Notes: generated by a model not told the origin, from the letters alone. A stretch of 64,000 nucleotides of DNA from Bacteroidales bacterium (GCA_019038645.1 JAHOYT010000005.1:1-64000); one strand, 5' to 3'; positions 27,836 through 37,616 are shown, counted from the stretch's first letter. A program made the numbers and translations.

Positions 27836-28782
27836 TGGCTAAAATATATTATATACTGTTTTTATTGCTTTTTCTAATACCTCAATCCGGATTTACTCAG
27901 GATGAGGATTTAAAAGTTGGTCAGAGATACGAACCTGTATACAGTCAGTACGAGGTTAATGGTCTTGCAATAAATCCTGCTTATGCAGGAAGCCGGGAAT
28001 GCTTCAGCAATATTATTTTGTACCGGAATCAATGGATTGGATTTGAAGGTGCTCCGGTAACACAAACATTAAGCAGCCATGCGCCTTTTAAAGATGAGAA
28101 AAATGCTGTTGGTGTTTTTATATTTCATGAGCAAATTGGAGTATCAGATTATTACGATATTTATGGTAATTATGCCTTCAGGTTTCAATTGGGAAACGGG
28201 AGGCTTTCATTAGGATTAAAGGCCGGAGCCACTTTTTTTCAGGGTAACTACTCAGACATAAATGCTAATCCGGATGGACTGGAAACGGATCCTTTATTGG
28301 AAAATGAATCGGAGTTTTTTCCAAATTTTGGTGTGGGAGCATATTATTATACCGATAATTTCTACTTTGGAGTATCCGTGCCTAAATTTTTATCATATGA
28401 GCTTAAAAGTTCAAATAAGGTAATGTCACTTGGACCAGATAATTATGATTTTTTAATAACCGGAGGATATTTATTCAAAGTGTCTGAAATTGTTCAGCTT
28501 AAGCCTTCTTTTTTATTAAGATACAGATTGGATAATAGCTTTCAGATCGATGGTGGAGTAAATTTCATATTGTATGAAACCATATGGTTAGGAGGGTCAT
28601 ACAGACATAATGATGAGTATGTATTTGTGGCCGAATATCAGGCTACTGAACAGATAAGAGCAGGTGTGGCATATGATTTTGCGAGCGGCGATCTTGCTGG
28701 CCAGCACAATGGATCGTTAGAGATTATTTTAAGATACGAATTTAAGTATAAGGTAAGAGCAACAAGCCCAAGATATTTCTAG
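27835..28782 (+). CDS. PorP/SprF family type IX secretion outer-membrane protein
   Basis: Outer-membrane beta-barrel of the PorP/SprF family, which serves type IX cargo with type B sorting domains. It has a signal peptide ending near residue 22 (SGFTQDE), then the family signature YSQYEVNGLAINPAYAGSR and LYRNQWIGFEGAP, followed by alternating strands. The C-terminal strand is aromatic and basic. The 315 residues are normal. The ATG shares one base with the upstream stop (TAATG), so it is translationally coupled to the sorting-domain protein, its presumed client. Confidence 0.92.
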   Translation: MAKIYYILFLLLFLIPQSGFTQDEDLKVGQRYEPVYSQYEVNGLAINPAYAGSRECFSNIILYRNQWIGFEGAPVTQTLSSHAPFKDEKNAVGVFIFHEQIGVSDYYDIYGNYAFRFQLGNGRLSLGLKAGATFFQGNYSDINANPDGLETDPLLENESEFFPNFGVGAYYYTDNFYFGVSVPKFLSYELKSSNKVMSLGPDNYDFLITGGYLFKVSEIVQLKPSFLLRYRLDNSFQIDGGVNFILYETIWLGGSYRHNDEYVFVAEYQATEQIRAGVAYDFASGDLAGQHNGSLEIILRYEFKYKVRATSPRYF

Positions 28783-28783
28783 T

Positions 28784-30232
28784 ATGAGAAAAATTGACAA
28801 AATATTATTTTTTATATTATCCGTGATATTCAGTTCTACTTCACAGGCACAGGATTATACAATTAGTCTGTTGCCATTTAATACTGATAAATACGATGAA
28901 ATTTCACCAATTTATTTTAAGGGAGATATTGTATTTTGTTCAAATCGTAAAAGTTCAATATTTATTAGCTACTCTGACGAAAAAGAAAACCTGCCTTTAT
29001 TTGATATTTATTCTGTGGAAGAATCAAATGACAGCTGGGAAGATCCTTTGATTTTTTCAAAATCTTTCAAAACGAATTTTAATGAAGGTCCTGCGACTTT
29101 TAATGGTAGAGGATCAGAAATATATTTTAGCAGAAATATAAATTCAAAAAAGAAAATAGGAAATTCGATTGATAAAGAAAATAAATTGGGAATTTATTAC
29201 TCCAAATATAGCAGAAGAGCGGGAAGTTGGAGCGAACCAACAGAGTTTAGATATAATGATCCAGAATATAATTTTGCACATCCTTCAATGAGTGAGGACG
29301 ATCAGTCCCTGTTTTTTGTGTCGGATATGGAAGGTGGATATGGAGGAACAGATATTTATGTTTGCAAAAGAGATGGAAGTACATGGGGGGAACCTCAGAA
29401 TCTCGGATCGAATATTAATACAGAGGGAAATGAATTTTTTCCGTTTATTCATAGCTCAGGGCGTTTATACTTTTCATCAGATGAACATGAGAGCATAGGT
29501 CGTTTGGATATTTTTTACTCAGAACAAGTGAACGATGAATGGTATAAACCAATTCATATGGATTCTCCTATAAATTCAAGATACAATGACTTTGGGCTTA
29601 TAATTGATGCCTTTAAAAAAACCGGGCTATTTTGTTCCGACAGGCAAAGAACTTCCGACGATATTTATTCATTTACACCTTTATATCCAATGTTTGATAA
29701 CTCAAAACGACAGGAAGAAAATGAATATTGCTATGGATTATTTGAAGCAGGCGCTCAAAATCCTGATTCTGCAATTTACGATTATGAATGGAAATTCGGA
29801 GATGGTAAAAAAGCCAGAGGTATAGAAGTTGATCATTGTTATAATGGCCCTGGTGATTATACACTGGAATTAAATGTTATTGATAAATTAACAGGCGAGG
29901 TTTTTTACAATCAGGCAACACATCAGTTAAAAATTGAAGATATTGAGCAGGTTTATATAAATGCTCTGGATACTGTTAAGGTGGGTCAGGAAGTATTATT
30001 TGATGGCAGGAAAACAAATATTACTGATTTTAAAATTTACAAATATTACTGGGATTTGGGAGATGGAAGAAAGACTAGAGGAATTGAAACCAGGCATATA
30101 TATACTTCCAGGGGAAACTATATTGTACAGCTTGGTGTTGTTAGTAAAAAAGACAGAGATGGAAATTCAGAAAAACGCGGGGTGTATAAAAATATTGTCG
30201 TTGTTGGTAACCTGAAAGAAAGAGGAAGATAG
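28784..30232 (+). CDS. Secreted PD40-propeller protein with two PKD domains
   Basis: Exported protein of 482 residues, starting one base after the PorP/SprF stop. A signal peptide ends near residue 22 (TSQAQD). Residues about 25-310 contain WD40-like PD40 repeats (IYFSRN, LFFVSDMEGGYGGTDIY, LYFSSDEHESIGRLDIFYS). Two PKD domains follow at about 325-385 (WKFGDGKKARGIE) and 415-470 (WDLGDGRKTRGIE). PD40 proteins next to PorP/SprF usually end in an OmpA domain (PorE-like); here that domain is absent and replaced by PKD repeats. Role in the surface module is inferred from position. Confidence 0.85.
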   Translation: MRKIDKILFFILSVIFSSTSQAQDYTISLLPFNTDKYDEISPIYFKGDIVFCSNRKSSIFISYSDEKENLPLFDIYSVEESNDSWEDPLIFSKSFKTNFNEGPATFNGRGSEIYFSRNINSKKKIGNSIDKENKLGIYYSKYSRRAGSWSEPTEFRYNDPEYNFAHPSMSEDDQSLFFVSDMEGGYGGTDIYVCKRDGSTWGEPQNLGSNINTEGNEFFPFIHSSGRLYFSSDEHESIGRLDIFYSEQVNDEWYKPIHMDSPINSRYNDFGLIIDAFKKTGLFCSDRQRTSDDIYSFTPLYPMFDNSKRQEENEYCYGLFEAGAQNPDSAIYDYEWKFGDGKKARGIEVDHCYNGPGDYTLELNVIDKLTGEVFYNQATHQLKIEDIEQVYINALDTVKVGQEVLFDGRKTNITDFKIYKYYWDLGDGRKTRGIETRHIYTSRGNYIVQLGVVSKKDRDGNSEKRGVYKNIVVVGNLKERGR

Positions 30233-30275
30233 CCTGACAACCAGAATAAATAATAAATAGAAAATAAGAGATATT

Positions 30276-31244
30276 ATGAAAAGAATAGCGATTATCGGGA
30301 TTATAATTACAATTAGTTTGAATTTATTTTCTCAGCCAGTACCTGCTGAAGATGAAAATATTCCGTTTTTAATGACATTTGGGCATAAAGCAGAACAGTC
30401 ATGGGGTGATGATGATTTTTCGCAAACATTTTTTGTTTTAATACCAACTGAACATACAAGTCCTATCTTTATAAGAGTATTTGATGCTGATTGTGGTGGT
30501 GAAATAGATGAAATAAACGGATTCTGGGATACAAAAATGACATATTCTGTGTATGGAGGAGTAGAATGTTATTCTAACGAAGATGCTCAGGGAATTGATC
30601 CTGTTGGAAATTACAAGAGCGGAAACCTGCTTGCTACAAAAACATTTGGCGAGAATCCCAGGTATGATAATAACTGGTATACTTTTGGTCCGTTTAATCC
30701 TACTGAAGGTGAACTGGTTGAAAAATACGGTGGTTATGTTTTTAAAATAATATGCGAAGGAGTTACCGGAGATGACGGAAATATGTATCAGTATTTTGTC
30801 AGTACATCGCAAACAGAGAATAAACGCATAGAAGGAGCTAATGCATTTGCTTACGAATACAGTTTCAGAATGCACAATGATCCTAATGAGGTTTCACATA
30901 TTTATCCTTACATTGATGACAGAACAATAAAAGTTGTTCAAAAGAATTTTGACTGGGATAATGATGGTATTATAAGAGTTGTTTCAGTAGGCAGAGCAGG
31001 ACTGACATGTAAAATTTCCGGAGACGATGACTGGAAGGAGAGTGAATTTGCAATTATTGAAGAAGAGAAGAATTCTTCGCTTGATTTTCAGTTTATAAAG
31101 AAAAAATCACCTGCGGTTAAAAATAATAATGTGGTTATTTCTGTTAAAAACCAGTATGGTGAATTGCTCCCGTTCTATACAATTCCCATTGGTGGTGTTC
31201 CTAAATATAAATATTCAATTGGTGTAAAGAAAAAATCAAATTAA
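30276..31244 (+). CDS. Secreted protein of unknown family
   Basis: I do not recognise this 322-residue protein. A signal peptide ends near residue 20 (NLFSQPV). The mature part begins FLMTFGHKAEQSWGDDDFSQ and is rich in acidic and aromatic residues, with FIRVFDADCGGEIDE, which resembles a calcium-bound beta-sandwich segment. Only two Cys are in this first half, and no membrane anchor is seen. It lies between the PD40-PKD gene and the SpoIIE sensor gene, 7 bases before the latter, so it is probably part of that operon. A ligand or substrate-binding role for the sensor is possible but unproved. Confidence 0.7.
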   Translation: MKRIAIIGIIITISLNLFSQPVPAEDENIPFLMTFGHKAEQSWGDDDFSQTFFVLIPTEHTSPIFIRVFDADCGGEIDEINGFWDTKMTYSVYGGVECYSNEDAQGIDPVGNYKSGNLLATKTFGENPRYDNNWYTFGPFNPTEGELVEKYGGYVFKIICEGVTGDDGNMYQYFVSTSQTENKRIEGANAFAYEYSFRMHNDPNEVSHIYPYIDDRTIKVVQKNFDWDNDGIIRVVSVGRAGLTCKISGDDDWKESEFAIIEEEKNSSLDFQFIKKKSPAVKNNNVVISVKNQYGELLPFYTIPIGGVPKYKYSIGVKKKSN

Positions 31245-31251
31245 TTGTACT

Positions 31252-34200
31252 ATGAGCGCTTTAAAAAATAAGTTTGCCATTATTATTCTGTTAGTTTTTA
31301 TTGCTCATAATTTATTCGGGCAAATGTATCAGTTTAAAGAGTATAATATTGAGGAAGGACTGAGTCATCCTTTTGTTTATACAGTTAGTGAAGATAAAGA
31401 TGGTTTTATTTGGATAGGCACAAGTGAAGGCTTATGTAAATTTGATGGTTTTAATTTTGTAGTCAGCGAAATTGATGATACACTTACTAATGGTTTTGTG
31501 GCATCTTCATTTCTTGATGATAACGGAATTTTATGGTTCGGGCATAATTCTGGACAAATCACATGGTATAATGGCAATGAATTTAAATTGCTTGAAACCA
31601 GTGAAGATGTAAATAGTACAATTGTAGATATTATTGATGATGATAAAGGAAATGTCTTTATTGCTACACAAAACTCAGGCATTATAAAAGTAAATAGTGA
31701 TTTCGAGGTTGATATATTTAGTGAAGATTTCTCAGGAGAGCTAATATATTCAATTCAGTTTGCAGGTAATAACAATTTTTTAATTGGTACTTCAGATGGT
31801 TTAAGTCTTTATACGTATAAGGATGATAGCTTTATTAAGGAATACATAATTAAGGAGCTTGAGTACATCTTAGTACAGTCCATTGATGAGGGTAATGAAG
31901 AAGGTGTTTATTGGATTGGAACTGAAGATTCTGGTTTCTTTCTACTGGAATCTAAAGGAGAAATGTTTGACTCTTATGAATTAATTAATTTAGGAGAAAA
32001 ACATAATATTCAATATGAAAATGTGCAGTCAGTACTGGAAGATCAGGAAAATATTTTATGGATTAGCACATTTGGTAAAGGTGTATATAAACTAATTCCG
32101 GATAATAAGGAAAAATACGTATATAACGATATAATTCATTATTCAACTGCAAACGGGCTGCCCAATAATTTTGTAAAAACAGTATATCAGGATTGGGAAG
32201 GAAATTATTGGATCGGAACCTTTGGAAACGGTCTTGCATTTTCTGTAGATGAGGCATTTACTATTCAATATCAAAATATTGATGCATTAAACGGAAATAT
32301 TTTATCGATTGCAGAAACAGAATCATATTTGTGGCTTGGCGGAAATGAAGTTATTGTCAAAGTCGATAAAAACAATAATGAATACAAAGTAATTAATCAG
32401 GCTAATGGATTACCAAAAGATAAAATTATTGCAATTTATCCTGATTCTAATGAGAATTTATGGCTTGGTTCCGAAAAAAACGGTATTTATCATCTAAATA
32501 CTAAAACAAATAATGTCAGAGTGTATTATCGGTCTGATAATTCCATGGGTAATAGTATTAATCATATAACTGGTATTGATAACAAGGTCTGGGTTTCAAC
32601 TCAAAATGGAGTTCTGGTTTTTGATCTTAATTCCGGTAAGCGGGAATTATTTAATACCTCACAGGGAATGCCACACAATGATATTAAGTTTGTATTTGTA
32701 GATTCGGAAAAGAATCCATGGATAGCAACTAAAAGTCGTGGAATATTTGTCTTAGGCAATGAGATTGATTATTCAATTGAAGGTGGTAACATAAATCTGA
32801 ACTTTACATCAATTACGGAGGATGCAAATGGAAATTACTGGGCAGTAACTTATGGCGACGGTGTTTTCAAGTTTGAAGAAGACAGCATTACAAATTTCTC
32901 GACAGATAATGGTTTAAAGTCGAATTATTGTTACAGTATTATTTCGGATAATGCTGAGCAGGTTTGGATTGGTCACAGGCTGGGAATGAGTAGTATTGAT
33001 ATAAATACCGGAGAAATTAAAATATATGGTACGGAGAAAGGAATAACGGGCGATTGTAATAATAATGCTACCATTAAGCAAAAAAACGGAGTCATTCTAA
33101 CCGGAACAACAGATGGGCTTGTGGTTTATGATGGCTCAAAAGAAAAGCAAAGTATATTTCCACCAAAGCTAAACATTACAGAAGTTCTGTTCTCTGATAA
33201 ACCTGTAAATTTTAATAATCCAATAAATCTGCCATTTGAAATTTATAAATTAAATATTGATTATATAGGACTAAGTTATAGTAATCCTGAGGGAGTCTCT
33301 TATCAGTATAAGCTTGATGGTTATGATCTTGAGTGGTCAAATATTACAGAGAGCAGAGTCGCTTCTTACTCAAGAGTTGAAGATGGTAATTATACATTTA
33401 TTTTAAAGGCATGTAATGCAGAAGGATATTGCGTTGAAAAGCCACTTGAAATAAAAATTAGTATCAGACCACCATTCTGGAAAACCTGGTGGTTCATTAC
33501 AATATCGATTTTTGTAGGTATTAGCCTTATATATTGGTATATTAAAGATAGGGAGAAAAAACAGAAAGCTTTACAGGAATATCTGGAAAATGAGCTACAA
33601 ATAAGAACAAAGGAAGTTTTTGCTCAAAAAGAAATGCTTGAAATTAAAAACCGGGATATTACCGATAGTATTAATTATGCACAAAGAATTCAGCAGAGTA
33701 TATTGCCTTCAGTAGCAACCATAAATGAATATTTTTCAGGTGCATTTGTTTATTACCAGCCCAGAGATATTGTTAGTGGCGACTTTTACTGGTATGACAG
33801 GGTTAATGATGATAAATTTTTAATTGTTTGTGCAGATTCAACCGGTCATGGTGTTCCGGGAGCTTTTATGTCAATGATTGGAACTACCTTAATAAAAGAT
33901 ATTTGTATTAGAAAAAACATTGATTCTCCTGCTGCAGTATTGGAGAATCTTGACAAAGAGCTGCAAAGGACGTTAAATCAAAATATTGATGCCGAAAGAG
34001 CACACGATGGTATGGATATTATAGTTTGTGAAATTGATATTAATACGAATTATATGAGATTTGCATCAGCAATGCGGCCTTTAATTCTTTATAAAGATAA
34101 AAAACTGCAATATGTTAAAGGAACCAAGGCATCAATTGGCGGTGATCCTAATGCCAAAAAACGATTTGAGAATATTGGATTTCAGTTACATCAGGGAGAT

Positions 34201-34410
34201 ATTATATATATGTTTTCTGACGGATACCCTGATCAGTTTGGCGGGCCAAGAGGCAAGAAGTTTAAACTTGACAGAGTAAAAAACATGCTGGCTGATGTGT
34301 GTGACAAACCCATGGACAACCAACATGATTATGTCGATAATATTTTTACTGAGTGGCGCGGGAAATTACAACAGGTTGATGATGTATTATTTATGGGTGT
34401 CAGGATTTAG
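31252..34410 (+). CDS. Two-component-type propeller sensor with SpoIIE phosphatase output
   Basis: Membrane-spanning signalling protein of 1052 residues. A signal segment (about 1-22) precedes two seven-bladed reg_prop beta-propellers (about 25-640; repeats such as DGFIWIGTSEGLCKFDG). A Y_Y_Y domain is at about 665-732, one membrane helix at 745-765, a coiled-coil linker at 765-815 and a SpoIIE/PP2C domain at about 830-1050 (SGDFYWYDR, ADSTGHGVPGAFMSMIG, SDGYPDQFGG). The propellers sense outside the inner membrane. The output is a Ser/Thr phosphatase and not the histidine kinase of hybrid systems. No anti-sigma factor or antagonist gene is adjacent. It may respond to products of the preceding secreted-protein genes. 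Confidence 0.92.
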   Translation: MSALKNKFAIIILLVFIAHNLFGQMYQFKEYNIEEGLSHPFVYTVSEDKDGFIWIGTSEGLCKFDGFNFVVSEIDDTLTNGFVASSFLDDNGILWFGHNSGQITWYNGNEFKLLETSEDVNSTIVDIIDDDKGNVFIATQNSGIIKVNSDFEVDIFSEDFSGELIYSIQFAGNNNFLIGTSDGLSLYTYKDDSFIKEYIIKELEYILVQSIDEGNEEGVYWIGTEDSGFFLLESKGEMFDSYELINLGEKHNIQYENVQSVLEDQENILWISTFGKGVYKLIPDNKEKYVYNDIIHYSTANGLPNNFVKTVYQDWEGNYWIGTFGNGLAFSVDEAFTIQYQNIDALNGNILSIAETESYLWLGGNEVIVKVDKNNNEYKVINQANGLPKDKIIAIYPDSNENLWLGSEKNGIYHLNTKTNNVRVYYRSDNSMGNSINHITGIDNKVWVSTQNGVLVFDLNSGKRELFNTSQGMPHNDIKFVFVDSEKNPWIATKSRGIFVLGNEIDYSIEGGNINLNFTSITEDANGNYWAVTYGDGVFKFEEDSITNFSTDNGLKSNYCYSIISDNAEQVWIGHRLGMSSIDINTGEIKIYGTEKGITGDCNNNATIKQKNGVILTGTTDGLVVYDGSKEKQSIFPPKLNITEVLFSDKPVNFNNPINLPFEIYKLNIDYIGLSYSNPEGVSYQYKLDGYDLEWSNITESRVASYSRVEDGNYTFILKACNAEGYCVEKPLEIKISIRPPFWKTWWFITISIFVGISLIYWYIKDREKKQKALQEYLENELQIRTKEVFAQKEMLEIKNRDITDSINYAQRIQQSILPSVATINEYFSGAFVYYQPRDIVSGDFYWYDRVNDDKFLIVCADSTGHGVPGAFMSMIGTTLIKDICIRKNIDSPAAVLENLDKELQRTLNQNIDAERAHDGMDIIVCEIDINTNYMRFASAMRPLILYKDKKLQYVKGTKASIGGDPNAKKRFENIGFQLHQGDIIYMFSDGYPDQFGGPRGKKFKLDRVKNMLADVCDKPMDNQHDYVDNIFTEWRGKLQQVDDVLFMGVRI

Positions 34411-35001
34411 CTTGCCCGTTTCATTAATATCGATTAGCTTATTAATTATGGCATAAATTGTTAAGCCCGGAACTGTTTTAATCCCAAGTTTCCGGGTTAT
34501 ATTTTTTCTGTGAGTTACAACAGTATGTGTACTTATAAATAATTTTTCGGCTATTTCTTTATTTGAATAACCAAGGGCAATATTTTTTAGAATATCTGCT
34601 TCCCGCTTACTAATTTCTTCAGGAATTCCCGATTTGCCGTTAACAGTATTACTACCTGTTATTTCTTTAATATTTTTTAAGATTATGCTTTGCGAATCAT
34701 TCAGGTAAATTATTCCTCTATGGATTATTTCTGTAAATTTATCAGAAGAATTGTCAGTGAGAACAATTATTCCTGAGTTTTCTGATAGTTGCTTTATGGC
34801 TTCTTTAAGTGCTATGTTTTTTAGAAAAGTCTTATTTATTATTACATAATCAATTTCAGAATTGTTAGTAAAAGCTAAAAATTCTTCTTCATTTTCAATT
34901 TGCTGAACCAGCTGGGTGTCAGGAATTTTATCAATAACCGATACTAAACCTTTTCGAATAAGGAATGATTTTTCACATATAGCAAAGGTTACTTTTGTCA
35001 T
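34387..35001 (-). CDS. LuxR-type DNA-binding regulator with receiver-like N-domain
   Basis: Transcription factor of 204 residues. The C-terminus is a LuxR/FixJ helix-turn-helix (ISKREADILKNIALGYSNKEIAEKLFISTHTVVTHRKNI-type pattern). The N-terminal ~120 residues look like a response-regulator fold, but the usual phosphoacceptor Asp is not evident (IDYVIINKTFL in that place), so phosphorylation is doubtful. I chose the ATG at 35001 (MTKVTFAICEK), four bases after the hemerythrin gene's stop; the longer frame to 35094 overlaps that gene. The 3' end overlaps the convergent SpoIIE gene by 24 bases. Confidence 0.85.
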   Translation of the reverse strand: MTKVTFAICEKSFLIRKGLVSVIDKIPDTQLVQQIENEEEFLAFTNNSEIDYVIINKTFLKNIALKEAIKQLSENSGIIVLTDNSSDKFTEIIHRGIIYLNDSQSIILKNIKEITGSNTVNGKSGIPEEISKREADILKNIALGYSNKEIAEKLFISTHTVVTHRKNITRKLGIKTVPGLTIYAIINKLIDINETGKLNPDTHK

Positions 35002-35005
35002 GATA

Positions 35006-35743
35006 TTAACCTTTAGTAAACCTTTTGATAATAGACTTTTCCATTTCACGAATTTTAGGAACCAGAACCTTCTCTTCAATTCTGGAGTGATCATTCAAAT
35101 CCTGTTCAAGATTAAATAATTGGTGAAGCAATTTATTACACAATTTATGATCCTTAGGCCGCGGAAGGTATTTAATTATTATATTTTTAAGGTCGAATAA
35201 TTTTTCTTCAATATTATCATGTTCGTTCTTAAAAATATCTATGGAATAGGTTTCCATCAGAACAAAAACTGAATCGTCAGGTTTTTCACTATTAAATGCT
35301 TTTTCAATTGCAATCGTATACGGAAAAACAACATCCTCTTCACGTTGGGTATGATTTGCCAGTTCCTTTTTATAATCATTAAAGAACTTTTTAAGCAAAA
35401 CCATGTTATCTTTTTGGGCATAACACGACTCTACCATATCTTCTATAAGCTGTTCAATTTCAGGAACTTTTAATTTGTGATAGAAGTCATGTGTTTTTTG
35501 TAGATAATCAGTTATAAGTTTTACAGGGAAGTTTTGAAGATTCTTTTTTGGAAAGTAATCTTTATTGACAAATGCATTAACAATTTCAAGAAAAAAATCA
35601 GAATCAACATTATATTCTTTGCACACATCCTGAACCGATTTATCCCCAAAGCCAAGTTCAATACCAAAACGGTTTAATACTGACAAAGTGAAGTAATTCA
35701 TATGAATTACATCGGCCATTTTGATGTTCTTTGTAATTATCAT
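35006..35743 (-). CDS. Hemerythrin-domain protein, RIC/ScdA-like
   Basis: Probable di-iron protein of the family that repairs iron-sulfur centres after nitric oxide or oxidative damage. Residues 100-235 form a hemerythrin four-helix bundle with His/Glu ligand motifs (KTHDFYH, NHTQREEDVVFPY, EHDNIEEKL, DHSRIEEKVLVP). The N-terminal ~70 residues resemble the ScdA_N (DUF542) domain, but the usual CC in GIDFCCGG is replaced (FGIELGFGDKSV). It lies 4 bases upstream of the LuxR-type regulator and is surely co-transcribed with it, suggesting a stress-response pair. Confidence 0.85.
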   Translation of the reverse strand: MIITKNIKMADVIHMNYFTLSVLNRFGIELGFGDKSVQDVCKEYNVDSDFFLEIVNAFVNKDYFPKKNLQNFPVKLITDYLQKTHDFYHKLKVPEIEQLIEDMVESCYAQKDNMVLLKKFFNDYKKELANHTQREEDVVFPYTIAIEKAFNSEKPDDSVFVLMETYSIDIFKNEHDNIEEKLFDLKNIIIKYLPRPKDHKLCNKLLHQLFNLEQDLNDHSRIEEKVLVPKIREMEKSIIKRFTKG

Positions 35744-35791
35744 GATTTTGTTTTTCAGTTTGATGTTTTAGTACATAACAAACAAATTATA

Positions 35792-36274
35792 TCATTGTTC
35801 TACAAGTTCGGAGTAAATAATATCCGGCGTTATTTCTTTATTGCTCAAATGGTTTGCTCTGTCGAGTATGTAAAATTCATATCTAACAGTATCAGGCGAA
35901 AGTATAGTTCGTGGTAAAAGGATATCGATATCTCCTTTTATACTTTCTCTATATATACCTTCCTCAAAATATGGCATCCAGTAATTTATGGTATCATAAT
36001 ATCTGAAAGTATCATTTTGCAGAAAATATTCTATAATAAAAATGTCATATTGCTGAGTAGTAGAAGTATCTGCATTTTCTCCAAAACCAATATCGCCATC
36101 ACCGTCGATAAATGAGAATGACAATATTCCGTTTACCATAATATATTCTCCATCACCTGAAATTACCTCAAATCCGGTATATTTTATTTCAGGAATTTCT
36201 GAATAAGTTTCCACTTTTTCACATTTCACGAAAAAAGCAGATAAGAATATTACGAGGAAAAGATTTTTTTTCAC
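35792..36274 (-). CDS. Lipoprotein of unknown function
   Basis: Small lipoprotein of 160 residues with signal and lipobox FFVKC (Cys18). The mature part has FIDGDGDIGFGENADT, a short acidic, possibly calcium-binding loop, and ends in helical NHLSNKEITPDIIYSELVEQ. No known family is assigned. It starts four bases after the der stop codon, so it is probably translated from the same transcript; no functional link to ribosome assembly is evident. Confidence 0.75.
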   Translation of the reverse strand: MKKNLFLVIFLSAFFVKCEKVETYSEIPEIKYTGFEVISGDGEYIMVNGILSFSFIDGDGDIGFGENADTSTTQQYDIFIIEYFLQNDTFRYYDTINYWMPYFEEGIYRESIKGDIDILLPRTILSPDTVRYEFYILDRANHLSNKEITPDIIYSELVEQ

Positions 36275-36278
36275 TGTA

Positions 36279-37577
36279 TTATTTTTTTCTCATATAAATC
36301 TGTATGGGCGATCCGGTAAAATCAAATTTTTCTCTGAGTTTATTTTCAAGAAACCTTTTATAAGGCTCTTTAACATATTGGGGTAAATTACAAAAGAATG
36401 CAAACGAAGGATAAAAAGTATTTAACTGAGTAATATACTTTATTTTAATAAACTTCCCCTTTATTGATGGAGGCTGATTTGCACTTACAACCTCTTGCAT
36501 AATCTCATTTAACTTTGATGTAGTAATTTTCCTTTTTCGGTTTTCATGTACTCTTTTTGCTTCTTCAAGAACTTTATGAATTCTTTGTTTATTTATAACA
36601 GATGTAAATATTATTGGCACATCAACAAAAGGTGCAATTTTACCCAGTATTTTATTAGTATAATCTTTGGAAGTATTTGTTTCCTTCTCAATTAAATCCC
36701 ATTTATTAACCAATATAATAAGACCTTTATTATTTTTCTGAATCAGTCTGATAATACTTAGGTCCTGAGATTCAATCCCTTGTGTTGCATCAATTAATAA
36801 TAAACAAACATCAGCTTTTTCAAGCGCTCGTATCGATCGTAATACAGAATAAAACTCAAGATTTTCTGTTACTTTTCCTTTTTTTCTTATTCCGGCAGTA
36901 TCAATCAGAAAGAAATCCTGACCGAATTTACTATATCTTGTGTCAATTGAGTCTCTTGTTGTCCCCGAAATAGGAGTTACAATATTTCTTTCTTCTCCGA
37001 TCAGGGCATTTATTAATGAAGATTTGCCAACATTTGGCCGGCCTACAACAGTATATTTTGGGATATCCGGTTCTTCTTCAATAGTTTCTTTGTCAATATA
37101 TTCAACTACTTTATCGAGCAATTCACCAGTTCCGCTACCGTTTATCGATGAAATACACATTGGATTTCCTAATCCAAACTTAAAAAAAATGTTTGAGTCA
37201 AGAATTAGTTTATTATTGTCAACTTTATTTGCAACAAGGATTACATTTTTATTTGATTTTCGGAGAATCCCTGCAACGGACTCGTCCAGATCAGTAATAC
37301 CAGCTGTAACATCCACAACAAACATTATTAAGTCTGCTTCTTCAATTGCAATGTCCACCTGCTTCCTAATTTCCTCTTCAAAAACATCATCAGAATTTCG
37401 AATGTAGCCTCCTGTATCAATCACTGAAAATTCTTTTCCCGACCATTCTGCTTTTCCGTATAGTCTATCACGCGTTACGCCGCTGGTTTCGTCAACTATT
37501 GCCTGTTTTGTTTCTGTTAAACGGTTAAAAAGAGTCGATTTCCCTACATTTGGCCTTCCTACAATCGCTACAATCAT
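36279..37577 (-). CDS. der: Ribosome assembly GTPase Der (EngA)
   Basis: Essential double GTPase needed for maturation of the 50S subunit. Two G domains in tandem are visible: [14 protein letters not shown] near residue 7 and [14 protein letters not shown] near residue 180, each with DTGG/DTAG and NKxD motifs. The C-terminal KH-like domain ends with [16 protein letters not shown], typical of Der. The 432 residues are normal. It lies in a leftward run behind era and a four-helix-bundle gene, though 301 bases separate it from the latter. Confidence 0.97.
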   Translation of the reverse strand: MIVAIVGRPNVGKSTLFNRLTETKQAIVDETSGVTRDRLYGKAEWSGKEFSVIDTGGYIRNSDDVFEEEIRKQVDIAIEEADLIMFVVDVTAGITDLDESVAGILRKSNKNVILVANKVDNNKLILDSNIFFKFGLGNPMCISSINGSGTGELLDKVVEYIDKETIEEEPDIPKYTVVGRPNVGKSSLINALIGEERNIVTPISGTTRDSIDTRYSKFGQDFFLIDTAGIRKKGKVTENLEFYSVLRSIRALEKADVCLLLIDATQGIESQDLSIIRLIQKNNKGLIILVNKWDLIEKETNTSKDYTNKILGKIAPFVDVPIIFTSVINKQRIHKVLEEAKRVHENRKRKITTSKLNEIMQEVVSANQPPSIKGKFIKIKYITQLNTFYPSFAFFCNLPQYVKEPYKRFLENKLREKFDFTGSPIQIYMRKK

Positions 37578-37616
37578 TTTTTTATTTTCTGGTTAGTAGT
37601 TAAAATTCTTCACATT

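Noticed and set aside
35002-35094. Longer start for the LuxR-type regulator
   Set aside because: The extra 31 residues overlap the hemerythrin gene and lack any domain, while ATG 35001 begins a normal receiver-like domain four bases after that gene.
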